From Betaproteobacteria bacterium (GTDB taxonomy: Bacteria; Pseudomonadota; Gammaproteobacteria; Burkholderiales; Rhodocyclaceae), in assembly GCA_009777245.1 (NCBI GenBank), contig WRMF01000002.1:104314-168313 (forward strand): a stretch of 64,000 bases of DNA. The letters are read 5' to 3'. The position numbers and the translations under genes were made by a program. The notes below the pieces were generated by a model. That model saw nothing but the letters and a program-made list of their open reading frames with translations, was not told where the DNA came from and did not search any database. Below, piece by piece: positions 51,584-60,637 of this stretch (position 1 is its first letter; each line of letters starts with the position of its first letter).

Positions 51584-54500
51584 TTAGGCGCAGCAGGCGA
51601 AATCTTCCTCCGGCTCTTCTTCCTGTCGCATGTTTTTGAACGCCACCGAGAGCATCAGCTTGATGCGGTTCAACTGGTTGACTTCCGAAGCGCCGGGGTC
51701 GTAGTCAATGGCGGTGATGTTGGCTTCCGGGTAATACGCCTTCAACGCCTTGATGACTCCCTTGCCGCTGATGTGGTTGGGCATACAGGCAAAAGGCTGC
51801 ATACAAACGATGTTGGGGACGCCATGCTCGATAAGTTCCGCCATTTCGCCAGTCAGAAACCAGCCTTCCCCGGTCTGATTACCGCGTGAAAGGAACGGAG
51901 CCGCGCAATTCGCAATCTGGTCAATGGTCGGCGGCGCGGAAAACCGCTTGCTCGCCGAGAGCGCCTTTCTCATGTCGCGGCGATAAAATTCCATCGCCCT
52001 TATAGCCACGTTGCCCGCCAGGGCCGCAAGCCTGCTGCGCGAAAAATGACGGTGGTTGAAATCGTGGTCGTAGGCGCAGTAGAGCATAAAATCCATAAGT
52101 CCCGGCATCACAGCTTCGCCGCCTTCATCCTCGATGATGCGGATGATGTCGTTGTTCGCTCCGGGATTGAATTTGACGAGAATCTCCCCCACCAGTCCGA
52201 TTCTTGGCTTCTGCCTGTCATTAATCAGCGGCAAGGCGTCGAAATCCCGCACGATGTCATGGATCAGCCTGCCAAAGCGCCTGAAACTGCCTTTGAAAAC
52301 AGCTTCCTTGCAACGCTCGACCCACTTCTCATAAAGGGCGTCCGCCGCGCCCGTTTCCTTCTCGTAAGGCCGGGTACGGAATAACACGGTCTTGAACAGA
52401 TCGCCATAAATCGTCCCCATCATCAGACGGTTCAACATCGGCAGGCTCAACTTGAAACCTTCGTGCTTTTCCATGCCGAGCATGTTGAACGAAATGACCG
52501 GCACATCGGCAAATCCGGCGTCCTGCAATGCCTTCCGCATGAAACTGATGTAGTTGGTGGCGCGGCAGCCGCCCCCGGTCTGGCTAATCATCGCCGCCGT
52601 CCTGCCCAGATCGTATTCGCCGGACTTCAACGCCTCGATGATCTGCCCGACAACAATGATGGCAGGATAGCAGGCGTCGTTATTGACGTAGCGAAGCCCC
52701 AGATCAATCGCCTCCGTCGAGGCATCTTCCAGCACCTTAACCCGATAGCCGCAAGGCTCCAGCGCCGATGCGATGAACTGAAAATGCATCGGCGACATCT
52801 GCGGGATGAGGATGGTTGAGCATTCGCGCATCTCCCTGGTAAATGTCGGGGACGTTTTTCCGGGTAACGGGCGGAAATGGATAATCTCATCCGACTGGCG
52901 TGAACTTCTCTCCTCCAGCGCTGCCTTCAGCGAGCGGATGCGGATACGCGCCGCGCCCAGATTGCTGCCTTCGTCAATCTTGATGCCGGTATAAATCCGG
53001 TTGCGATAAGCCAGGATTTCCTGCACCTGCTCAACCGAGACCGAATCCAGCCCGCAGCCGAAAGAATTAAGGTGAATCACATCCAGCGCGGGTTCATGCG
53101 CCGCCAGCGCGGCGGCGCGATAAAGACGCGCATGGTAAGTCCACTGATCGACAACCCGTAACGGCGCATCCAGCTTGCCCAGATGCGCCACCGAGTCCTC
53201 GGTCAGCACCGCCATGCCAAGCGACGTGATAATTTGCGGGATGCCGTGGTGAATGGCCGGATCAATGTGATATGGGCGTCCGGCAAGAATGACTCCCTGC
53301 TTGCCCGTCTCTTTAAGATAAGCAATGACTTCTTCGCCCTTTCCGGCAATCTCGGCTCTTACACGCGCCTGCTCTGCCCACGCAAGGCCAAGGGCGCGGC
53401 GAATCTCGGAAGCCGCAATATCAGGGAAAACCCGCGTCAATTGTTTGGCAAGTTTTTTCTCGTCCTCTAATGAGAGGTACGGCTGAATCATGACGACATT
53501 GTTTTCTTTCAGATAATCAATGTTATTGCTAATCAGCTCCGGGTATGAAGTCACGACCGGGCAATTGTAATGATTGTCGCTGTCGGCGAATTCCTTTTGC
53601 TCGAAAGGAATGCAGGGATAGAAAATGCTTTTCACCCCTTGCTTTATCAGATCGACGATATGCCCGTGTACGAGTTTGGCCGGGTAGCACACCGTGTCCG
53701 ACGGCAGGGTATCCGCCCCCTGTTCCAGCAATGCGCGGGAAGAAGGCGAGGACAACAATACCTCAAACCCCAGCTCGGTCAGGAAGGTAAACCATAGCGG
53801 ATAATTCTCGAACATGTTTAGAGCGCGCGGCACGCCGATCACCCCGCGCGGCGCGCCTTTGACCGGCTCGTAAGCAAACGCGCGCTCATATTTGTAAGTA
53901 TAGAGATCGGGCAGATCGTCCGCTGTTTTCTGCTTGCCAAGCCCGCGCTCGCAACGATTGCCGGAAATCAGTTTCCTCCCGTCCGAAAAACGGTTGACGA
54001 TCATCGCGCAAGTGTTGGTACACAAACGGCAACGCGCCTGGGAATGCTTGACCTCGAAATCGCGCAATTCTTCGACTTGCAGCATTGAACTCATGTCCTG
54101 CCCCTGCCAGCGCTCCATCGCAATCAACGCCGAGCCGAACGCGCCCATCAGTCCGGCAATGTCAGGCCGCACCGCTTCGCGCCCGGAAATCAGTTCAAAG
54201 GCGCGTAGCACCGAATCATTGTAGAACGTGCCGCCCTGCACGACGATGTGCCGCCCCAGTTCTTCGGGGCTTTTGATCTTGATGACCTTGATTAAGGCGT
54301 TCTTGATGACCGCATAAGACAACCCCGCCGAAATGTCGGCTACCGACGCGCCTTCCTTTTGCGCCTGCTTGACGCTGGAATTCATGAAAACCGTGCAGCG
54401 CGACCCAAGATCGGACGGGGCGCGCGAGGAAAGCGCCTCGCGGGCGAATTCAGCGACCGGCATTCCCACCGACTGCGCGAAGGTTTCGATGAACGAGCCG

Positions 54501-55882
54501 CAGCCCGAAGAGCACGCCTCGTTCAAAAGGATGTTGTCAATCACGCCATCCCGAATACGCAGGCATTTCATGTCCTGCCCGCCGATGTCCAGAATGAAAT
54601 CCACTTCCGGCAGAAAATGTTTCGCCGCCTTGTAGTGCGCGATTGTTTCCACTTCCGAATGGTCGAGCTTGAATGCCTCCCTGATCAGCGCCTCGCCATA
54701 ACCCGTCACGGAAGAAGCGGCGATGTTCGCCTCTTCGGGCAGACGGTCGTAAATGTCTTCGAGGATGCCGCTTACAATCTTGATGGGGTTGCCTTCATTG
54801 CTGCTGTAATACGTATAGAGTAATTCCCTGTTTTCCCCAAGCAACACAGCCTTGGTCGTGGTCGAGCCGCCGTCAATCCCCAGGAATACCAGGCCCTTAT
54901 AATCCTCAAGTCTGCCGCGCCTAATCTCTGCCTTTTCGTGCCGCGCATAAAACGCTTGACGCTCCGCGTCATCGAGAAAGAACGGGCGCAAGGCGCTTGC
55001 CCCGACCACGGTCAAACTCGCCAGCTTCCTGAACGCCGCCAGCGCCTCGCCGAACGGGCGCGTTTCCTTTTCTGTTCCGTGCAAGGCCGCGCCAATGGCG
55101 ACAAACAGTTCGCTGTCTTCGGTTTGAACCTGATTTTCCGGCTGAACTGCAAGCGTTTCGATAAAGCGGTTCTTCAGTTCCGGCAGGAAGTTGAGCGGCC
55201 CGCCCAGAAAGGCGATATTGCCGCAAATCTTGCGCCCGCAAGCCAGACCGCTGATTGTCTGATTCACGACCGCCTGAAGAACCGAACGCGCAATGTCCTC
55301 ACGCGCCACACCTTCATTCAGCAGGGGTTGCACGTCCGTCTTGGCAAACACGCCGCAACGCGCCGCTATCGGGAACATGTTTTTGGCGCGGCTCGATAAT
55401 TCATCCAGCCCGGCGGCGTCCGTCTTCAGCAACACCGCCATCTGGTCAATGAACGCCCCAGTCCCGCCGGCGCAGGAGCCGTTCATCCGCTGCTCTACGC
55501 CGTTGGTGAAGAATGTGATCTTGGCATCTTCGCCGCCAAGTTCTATCGCCACATCCGTATGCGGCGCGCGCGCCTCAATGGCCTCCGCGCAGGCGATGAC
55601 TTCCTGCACGAAAGGAAATCCGAGCATTCCGGCGACATCCACGCCGCCGGAGCCGGTCAGCACCACAGAGACAGGGGTTTCAGAATCAAGAACGCCATCC
55701 GCCGCAAGCGCGGCGATGCTCTCTTCCGCCGTCTTGCGAACTTCGGAAAAATGGCGGGCATATGACCTGAACACCAGCTCCCCGCGCCCATCCAAGGCTA
55801 CCACTTTGACGGTAGTCGAACCTACATCAATACCGACGCGATACCAGCCCGTATCCGCCTTGCAAAAATCCTTAAATCCCAT
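51584..55882 (-). CDS. Giant fused 2-hydroxyacyl-CoA dehydratase activase-like iron-sulfur protein
   Basis: A 1432-residue protein. Two BcrAD/BadF/HgdC-type ATPase units lie in tandem (about 16-270, opening GIDVGSTTVKVVALDGRG; about 330-590, opening GIDGGSTTTKAVLLGENR). The second has the cluster loop NEACSSGCGSFIETFA. Then a DUF2229-like part (RCRLCTNTCAMIVNRFSDGRKLISGNRCERG, about 640-900) and a HgdB-like part to the end. Proteins like this use ATP to send one electron to a dehydratase or related enzyme. The N-terminal unit reads SCAGGTGAFI, lacking one of the usual cysteines. Common in strict anaerobes; unusual beside such a betaproteobacterial backbone. Its partner is not in the window. 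Confidence 0.88.
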   Translation of the reverse strand: MGFKDFCKADTGWYRVGIDVGSTTVKVVALDGRGELVFRSYARHFSEVRKTAEESIAALAADGVLDSETPVSVVLTGSGGVDVAGMLGFPFVQEVIACAEAIEARAPHTDVAIELGGEDAKITFFTNGVEQRMNGSCAGGTGAFIDQMAVLLKTDAAGLDELSSRAKNMFPIAARCGVFAKTDVQPLLNEGVAREDIARSVLQAVVNQTISGLACGRKICGNIAFLGGPLNFLPELKNRFIETLAVQPENQVQTEDSELFVAIGAALHGTEKETRPFGEALAAFRKLASLTVVGASALRPFFLDDAERQAFYARHEKAEIRRGRLEDYKGLVFLGIDGGSTTTKAVLLGENRELLYTYYSSNEGNPIKIVSGILEDIYDRLPEEANIAASSVTGYGEALIREAFKLDHSEVETIAHYKAAKHFLPEVDFILDIGGQDMKCLRIRDGVIDNILLNEACSSGCGSFIETFAQSVGMPVAEFAREALSSRAPSDLGSRCTVFMNSSVKQAQKEGASVADISAGLSYAVIKNALIKVIKIKSPEELGRHIVVQGGTFYNDSVLRAFELISGREAVRPDIAGLMGAFGSALIAMERWQGQDMSSMLQVEELRDFEVKHSQARCRLCTNTCAMIVNRFSDGRKLISGNRCERGLGKQKTADDLPDLYTYKYERAFAYEPVKGAPRGVIGVPRALNMFENYPLWFTFLTELGFEVLLSSPSSRALLEQGADTLPSDTVCYPAKLVHGHIVDLIKQGVKSIFYPCIPFEQKEFADSDNHYNCPVVTSYPELISNNIDYLKENNVVMIQPYLSLEDEKKLAKQLTRVFPDIAASEIRRALGLAWAEQARVRAEIAGKGEEVIAYLKETGKQGVILAGRPYHIDPAIHHGIPQIITSLGMAVLTEDSVAHLGKLDAPLRVVDQWTYHARLYRAAALAAHEPALDVIHLNSFGCGLDSVSVEQVQEILAYRNRIYTGIKIDEGSNLGAARIRIRSLKAALEERSSRQSDEIIHFRPLPGKTSPTFTREMRECSTILIPQMSPMHFQFIASALEPCGYRVKVLEDASTEAIDLGLRYVNNDACYPAIIVVGQIIEALKSGEYDLGRTAAMISQTGGGCRATNYISFMRKALQDAGFADVPVISFNMLGMEKHEGFKLSLPMLNRLMMGTIYGDLFKTVLFRTRPYEKETGAADALYEKWVERCKEAVFKGSFRRFGRLIHDIVRDFDALPLINDRQKPRIGLVGEILVKFNPGANNDIIRIIEDEGGEAVMPGLMDFMLYCAYDHDFNHRHFSRSRLAALAGNVAIRAMEFYRRDMRKALSASKRFSAPPTIDQIANCAAPFLSRGNQTGEGWFLTGEMAELIEHGVPNIVCMQPFACMPNHISGKGVIKALKAYYPEANITAIDYDPGASEVNQLNRIKLMLSVAFKNMRQEEEPEEDFACCA

Positions 55883-55978
55883 GTGAAAGCCACTGACTAA
55901 AACTGTTTATTATACCAAACATTGACAGGCGGGTAAAAATGCTCCAACCCCTCTCGCGCTGGAATGGGCATGATGTTT

Positions 55979-57847
55979 TCAGAGAAAACGAGCGGGCGAT
56001 ATGGCGCGGACAAGATCATATTCCAGCGGCAGCGGCTCGCCCGCGATCAGGCTGGCAAGATAATCCGCCAGCAGCGCCGACCAGACGATGCCGCGCGAGC
56101 CGTAGCCCTGCAAACACCAAAGACCGGGATAGACGGCTGGATGCCTAGCGTTTTTGGTATCAGGGACGGGAACCGCGCCGACTATGGGCAGACGATCAGG
56201 CGACATGGGGCGAAAGCCGACCCGTCCCGATAGCTCTGTATCTATCGGATAATCGGCGGCAAAATCCGGCAGCAGCAGGTCGAGCTTGGCAAGGTTTTCT
56301 TCCTGATCGGCAAGGCGCAGGGTTTCATCGTCGTCATCCAGTTGAAAACTCGCGCCCGCAACGCGAATCCCGTCAACTTCCGGCGTCAGATAACCGCGCC
56401 CGCATACAAGCGGAAGAAGGGCGGGGAGTTTGGCGGCGGCAAGCCAGGTAACCTGCCCGCGCGCGCTTTTTTGCGGCATCCATGCCAGATGGGGAAAGCT
56501 AACGCTATCCACCCCGCCCGCCACAATCAAATGCGGCGCGGCAGCCAATATTTTTCCGTCCGCGCCGGATAATCGCCACATATCATCCTTCCGCGCAAAA
56601 GCGGCGACCGGAGTTGATGCAAGCAGGCGGATATGTTGCGGAAAGGCCGCCAGATTGGCGCGACACAAAGAAAAAGGCTGCGCCCAGCCGCCTTTGGGGA
56701 AAAACCAACCGCCAAAAGGCAGCGACCAGCCAAGTAATTTACTCGCGGCTTCACGCTCAAGAAACTGGACAAATCCCTGCGGCAACTGTTGCTGAATAAT
56801 AGCCGCCTGAACGTTCTCATGCGCTTTATCCCGCGCCAGATGCAACGCGCCGGTAATGCCGAAACGCGCCGGAAGTCCGGCGGCGGCAACGGTTTTTAGA
56901 TGATTCAGGGCAGTGAGAAAACCGGCGCGGGTCAAACGGGCGAGAAAATTGTCATCCATTGAGGGCAAGGGGCGCATAACCCCGGCGAGGTTGCCGGAAG
57001 CGCCCATTCCGGCATCCATGCGACGCTCCAGCACGGTGACTTGCCAGCCTCGCGCCGCGAGGGCATAGGCTATGGATGTTCCCGCAATGCCTGCGCCCAG
57101 TACCACGGCCTGCCGCTTTTCCGGCGATATGACCGGATAGCGAACCGGCTTTCTCGATTGGTAACGTCCGGTCAGCATGTGGCGCTTGTCGGCAAAACCC
57201 GGTTTTTTCTCCAGCGCGAATTCGTGGGCGGCAAGATTCCGGCGCAACGCGCCATTCACTGACCAGGTTGCCAGAGTCGCGCCCGGCGCGGCAAGACGGG
57301 CGATAGCGTGACAAATTTCCGGCGACCACATTTCAGGGTTTTTGTTCGGCGAAAACCCGTCCAGATAAATGGCGTCCGCTGCCAGCATCAAACGGCGCAG
57401 CGTTTTTTGCGCGTCGCCGAATACCAGCGTCAGCAAGAGCGCGCCGCCTTCAAGAACAATGCGATGGATACCCGGCACGAGTTCCGGCCAGTTGGCCTGT
57501 AATTCGGCGGCCAATGGCGCTAATTCCGGCCAGGCTGCCTCGCCTTTGTGCAAGTCTTCAAGGGTAAATGGATGTGCCTCGACGGAGACAAAATGAAGAT
57601 TGCAAGGTCTCCCCGCTTCCCGCCAGGCAGACCAGGTCGTCAGGAAATTAAGCCCCAGGCCGAATCCGGTTTCCAGAATGACAAAGCGATCAGTCCCCCG
57701 CCAGCGATCCGGCAAGCCGTTGCCGCCGAGAAAGACATGCCGCGCCTCTCCCGGTCCGCCCTGTTGGGCGTGGTAAATATCGCCGTAGCGTTCCGACCAG
57801 GGCGTGCCGTTGGCGTCAAAGCGCAGGGTAGCGGGAGTAAGGGGCAT
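55979..57847 (-). CDS. mnmC: Bifunctional tRNA mnm5s2U synthesis protein MnmC
   Basis: A 622-residue two-domain enzyme for the wobble uridine of several tRNAs. The N-terminal methyltransferase (about 1-240) has FVILETGFGLGLNFLTTW and YLDGFSPNKNPEMWSPE. The C-terminal FAD domain (from about 245) has VVLGAGIAGTSIAYALAARGWQVTVLERR and GYGSRGIVWSALLA near its end. It follows the kinase-like gene by four bases. Confidence 0.94.
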   Translation of the reverse strand: MPLTPATLRFDANGTPWSERYGDIYHAQQGGPGEARHVFLGGNGLPDRWRGTDRFVILETGFGLGLNFLTTWSAWREAGRPCNLHFVSVEAHPFTLEDLHKGEAAWPELAPLAAELQANWPELVPGIHRIVLEGGALLLTLVFGDAQKTLRRLMLAADAIYLDGFSPNKNPEMWSPEICHAIARLAAPGATLATWSVNGALRRNLAAHEFALEKKPGFADKRHMLTGRYQSRKPVRYPVISPEKRQAVVLGAGIAGTSIAYALAARGWQVTVLERRMDAGMGASGNLAGVMRPLPSMDDNFLARLTRAGFLTALNHLKTVAAAGLPARFGITGALHLARDKAHENVQAAIIQQQLPQGFVQFLEREAASKLLGWSLPFGGWFFPKGGWAQPFSLCRANLAAFPQHIRLLASTPVAAFARKDDMWRLSGADGKILAAAPHLIVAGGVDSVSFPHLAWMPQKSARGQVTWLAAAKLPALLPLVCGRGYLTPEVDGIRVAGASFQLDDDDETLRLADQEENLAKLDLLLPDFAADYPIDTELSGRVGFRPMSPDRLPIVGAVPVPDTKNARHPAVYPGLWCLQGYGSRGIVWSALLADYLASLIAGEPLPLEYDLVRAISPARFL

Positions 57848-57851
57848 GGTT

Positions 57852-59282
57852 TTACACCTGCGGCTCTACAAGCGTCTGCCGCAACAGGCTGGTCGCGTCA
57901 GGCCAGTTTTGCAACAGGCGGGCAAGATCGCGGCGGCGGGCGCGTCGACAGGCAAAATCGCAGCGATGCGCCCGCATACTGTCAAGATCAAGCAATGCCC
58001 AGCGTTCTGATCCCTCGCGCCAGACAAGATTGGTTCCCTTCATGTCGCCGTGGCTCAAACGGGCTGCTTCAAGTTCGGCAAGCAGGGTTTTAATGGCATC
58101 GATTTCCTTGCGCTGTTCGGGACTTTGCAATCGAATCAGCGCGTTTTCGCCCTCGACATGCTCCATAATCAGCCAGGCGCGTCCGCGTAGCCAAAAACTA
58201 CGCTCCTCGATTACTGCCAGAGGCTTGGCGGTTTCCATGCCCAGCGCAAGCATCCGGTTTCCTTCCCTCCAGGAAACCCAGGCGCGGCTCTCCCGCCAGG
58301 AACGCGACAGACGATGGCGCAAGTTCTTGATGTTGTAGCGTTTTATGACAAGCTGGCGATTATTCAAGGTAACGAGGGCAACAGTCGCCGTGCCGCCATC
58401 CTTGCAAATCTCGCCTCGCGCAATGAAAGCATCAGGGTCGGCAAGGAGCGGAGCGAGCTTATCGGCTTCTTCCCTTCGAACCATTGTCAGGCCAAACGCG
58501 CCGCGCCAGCCGTTTTGCCGACGGACAAAGTCGCTGCAATCTCTTTTGATTTTTCCTAACCAGTTCCGCAGTCTTGTCTGTCGCCTGCGGGCAACTGCCC
58601 TTGCAAGCGTGGATGACCGCCACCCTTCTCCTGATGCTGGATTGACCGTCTGATAAGCGGCGCACAGGGCGGCTATGCTGTTTTCCGCCAGCGTCTGACA
58701 GAGCGGCAATTGCGCCAGAAATAAGGCGTAATTGTCCAGAGCACGCGCGGAAGAAAGCGCCCGCCTCGGCTGTTCGGCGCGAATGCCGTCGCCGTCAATC
58801 CAGAAAAGTTTGCCTTCCTGTTCCAAAAGGTTGCCCGGATGCAGGTCTTTGTGCCATAAGCCCTGCGCGTGCAGTTGGGCGACAGCGGCGGCGGCGCGAA
58901 ATACTGTCTCCCGATATTGTTCACCCGTCAGCTTTTCCGCCAGCGTTTTTGCGCCGACAAGATATTCAAACAACAGCCAGCCTGCATTTTCCGCAAAGCC
59001 GCTATCCAAAAGGGGCGGGGTAGGAAGGGACTGCTCGGCAAGAAGGAGAACACCAGACTTTTCCGCAGCAAAGCGTTTTGCCGCCTTGTTGCCGACAAGA
59101 AATTTGGCAAGCACAGTCCGACCGGCAAAGGACGCGACGCCGACATAACGCTGTCCCGGCAGAACGCGCCGGATTTCTTCCAGATGCAGCGCGCGCCCGT
59201 CGGGCATGATGATGTCGAGCGGCAGGGAAAGGATGCGACCGGCTTGATGCAGGAGTTCAAGCGGCATGGCGGAAGAAGTCAT
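57852..59282 (-). CDS. Tandem-duplicated kinase-fold protein (WaaP/Kdo-kinase-like)
   Basis: A 476-residue protein with two protein-kinase-like units. Unit one (about 25-240) has HKDLHPGNLL at 144-153 and WIDGDG at 161-166; unit two (about 275-470) has HGDMKGTNLV and LLDLDS. Both keep the catalytic His/Asp/Asn and metal-binding Asp. Relatives phosphorylate heptose or Kdo in lipopolysaccharide, although antibiotic or RIO-type kinases look alike. It precedes mnmC by four bases. The doubled form is not one I recognise as standard for a named enzyme. Confidence 0.75.
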   Translation of the reverse strand: MTSSAMPLELLHQAGRILSLPLDIIMPDGRALHLEEIRRVLPGQRYVGVASFAGRTVLAKFLVGNKAAKRFAAEKSGVLLLAEQSLPTPPLLDSGFAENAGWLLFEYLVGAKTLAEKLTGEQYRETVFRAAAAVAQLHAQGLWHKDLHPGNLLEQEGKLFWIDGDGIRAEQPRRALSSARALDNYALFLAQLPLCQTLAENSIAALCAAYQTVNPASGEGWRSSTLARAVARRRQTRLRNWLGKIKRDCSDFVRRQNGWRGAFGLTMVRREEADKLAPLLADPDAFIARGEICKDGGTATVALVTLNNRQLVIKRYNIKNLRHRLSRSWRESRAWVSWREGNRMLALGMETAKPLAVIEERSFWLRGRAWLIMEHVEGENALIRLQSPEQRKEIDAIKTLLAELEAARLSHGDMKGTNLVWREGSERWALLDLDSMRAHRCDFACRRARRRDLARLLQNWPDATSLLRQTLVEPQV

Positions 59283-59324
59283 ATAAGCAATTGCTCGTAA
59301 TTAAAAATCATGCGCTACCTACAA

Positions 59325-59405
59325 CCCCCGCCCCTTTGGCTTCGCCACGAGTCAAAGGGTATAGTGGCGTAGCCGCTTGGGCTTTGCCGGATAACAGTCG
59401 AAAAA
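59325..59405. repeat. Intergenic repeat fragment shared with 45199-45245
   Basis: On the minus strand this reads CTGTTATCCGGCAAAGC, then GGCTACGCCACTATACCCTTT, matching the order found at 45199-45245 (CAGCTATCCGGCAAAGC, then CGCGCCACCCCCTTT). Located before thrH's end. No gene seen in 59283-59417. Confidence 0.6.
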
Positions 59406-59417
59406 GAGCCGGAAATC

Positions 59418-60026
59418 CTACGACGACCGGAATGCACGGTCAATTTCCCGGCCCAAGGCGGCATAGTCATACGTGACCGGAAATTGCGGAAATTCACGAA
59501 CCACATTTTCCGGCGGACAAAACAGGACGCCTCCATCCGCCTCGTTCAGCATGGCAATGTCGTTGTAGGAGTCGCCTGCCGCCACGACCTTGAAATTCAA
59601 TTCCTTGAAACGCTTGACCGCTTCCCGTTTCTGGTTTGGCATCCGCAGCCGATAGCCGGATACAAAGCCCTCTTTATCCGTCTCCAGACTGTGACAAAAA
59701 AGCGTCGGCCAGCCAAGTTGCCGCATCAGCGGATGGGCAAATTCATAAAAGGTATCGGACAAAATCATCACTTGACAGGTTTCGCGCAAGCTGTCGAGAA
59801 ATTCCCGCGCTCCTTCCATCGGCTCCATTTTTGCGACGGCGCTCCGTATGTCCTGCAATCCCAGGCCATGTCGGCGCAGAATATCCAGCCTGAAGCGCAT
59901 CAAGGTGTCGTAATCCGGCTCGTCCCTGGTGGTTCGCCGCAATTCGGCAATCCCGCTCAGGCCGGCGAACTCAATCCAGATTTCCGGTACCAGCACCCCT
60001 TCAAGATCAAGACAAACAATATGCAC
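59418..60026 (-). CDS. thrH: Phosphoserine phosphatase/homoserine phosphotransferase ThrH
   Basis: A 202-residue HAD-family enzyme that dephosphorylates phosphoserine and can pass the phosphate to homoserine. The nucleophile motif is CLDLEGVLVPEIW, with ILSDTFYEF and AGDSYNDIAML as the further HAD motifs. I set a GTG start at 60026, giving a family-like N-terminus with GGAG nine bases away; ATG at 60035 is the alternative. Runs in line with the downstream-placed kinase gene. Confidence 0.9.
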   Translation of the reverse strand: MHIVCLDLEGVLVPEIWIEFAGLSGIAELRRTTRDEPDYDTLMRFRLDILRRHGLGLQDIRSAVAKMEPMEGAREFLDSLRETCQVMILSDTFYEFAHPLMRQLGWPTLFCHSLETDKEGFVSGYRLRMPNQKREAVKRFKELNFKVVAAGDSYNDIAMLNEADGGVLFCPPENVVREFPQFPVTYDYAALGREIDRAFRSS

Positions 60027-60103
60027 GACAAGCATCTCCGATAAAAGTCCCAATTTTATCCCGCCTTTTCGTCTTTTATCTCTGATTGTTTCGATTCGTC
60101 TGC

Positions 60104-60637
60104 CTATTCCGATTCGTCTTTCGCGGCGGCATCCTGTTTTTTCTCCGCTCTTTCTCTACGCGCCGCCGCTTTTTGCGCCCGCTTGTCTGCTTCAGCAGCG
60201 CGTCTGGCCTGACGCTCCTCATAACGCGCTTCCCTTGCCGCCCGCTCTTTTGCGACAGACTCAGCGCGTTCGGCATCCTTCCTGGCGCGATCTTCCGCGT
60301 CTATGACCTGCTGTGCCTGCGAGGTTTCAAGATCGCTCCGCTTCTGTTCAATTTCCAGACGGCGGCTCTCCGCGCCGATTTTCCTGCTCTGTTCCAGTTT
60401 TTCCAGATAGCGGTTATAAGCGGCGTTCCGACAATCATTCACAAAAAATTTCTTGTCGCAGGCTTCTCTTTCCGCAGCCAGCGTAGCTTCGGCCTCCTGC
60501 CTCATGCGGCGGGATTCCTCCTGCATGGACAGCCAGATTCTGGTTTGATTCCTTTCCTCCAGGGACGCTTCTTCAGCAAAAACAGCAACCACGAAGAAAC
60601 CTATGCAGGCAACCAGGGCAATGGGTCTATTTTCCAT
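60104..60637 (-). CDS. Exported coiled-coil protein, function unknown
   Basis: A 177-residue protein: signal peptide about 1-21 (ending VVAVFA), a conserved stretch CDKKFFVNDCRNAAYNRYLEKLEQSRKIG with two cysteines, then long charged helices rich in Ala, Arg, Glu and Lys (about 100-177), surely coiled coil. Probably periplasmic. Its start lies inside the end of the HD-GYP gene. I do not recognise a named family. Confidence 0.75.
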   Translation of the reverse strand: MENRPIALVACIGFFVVAVFAEEASLEERNQTRIWLSMQEESRRMRQEAEATLAAEREACDKKFFVNDCRNAAYNRYLEKLEQSRKIGAESRRLEIEQKRSDLETSQAQQVIDAEDRARKDAERAESVAKERAAREARYEERQARRAAEADKRAQKAAARRERAEKKQDAAAKDESE

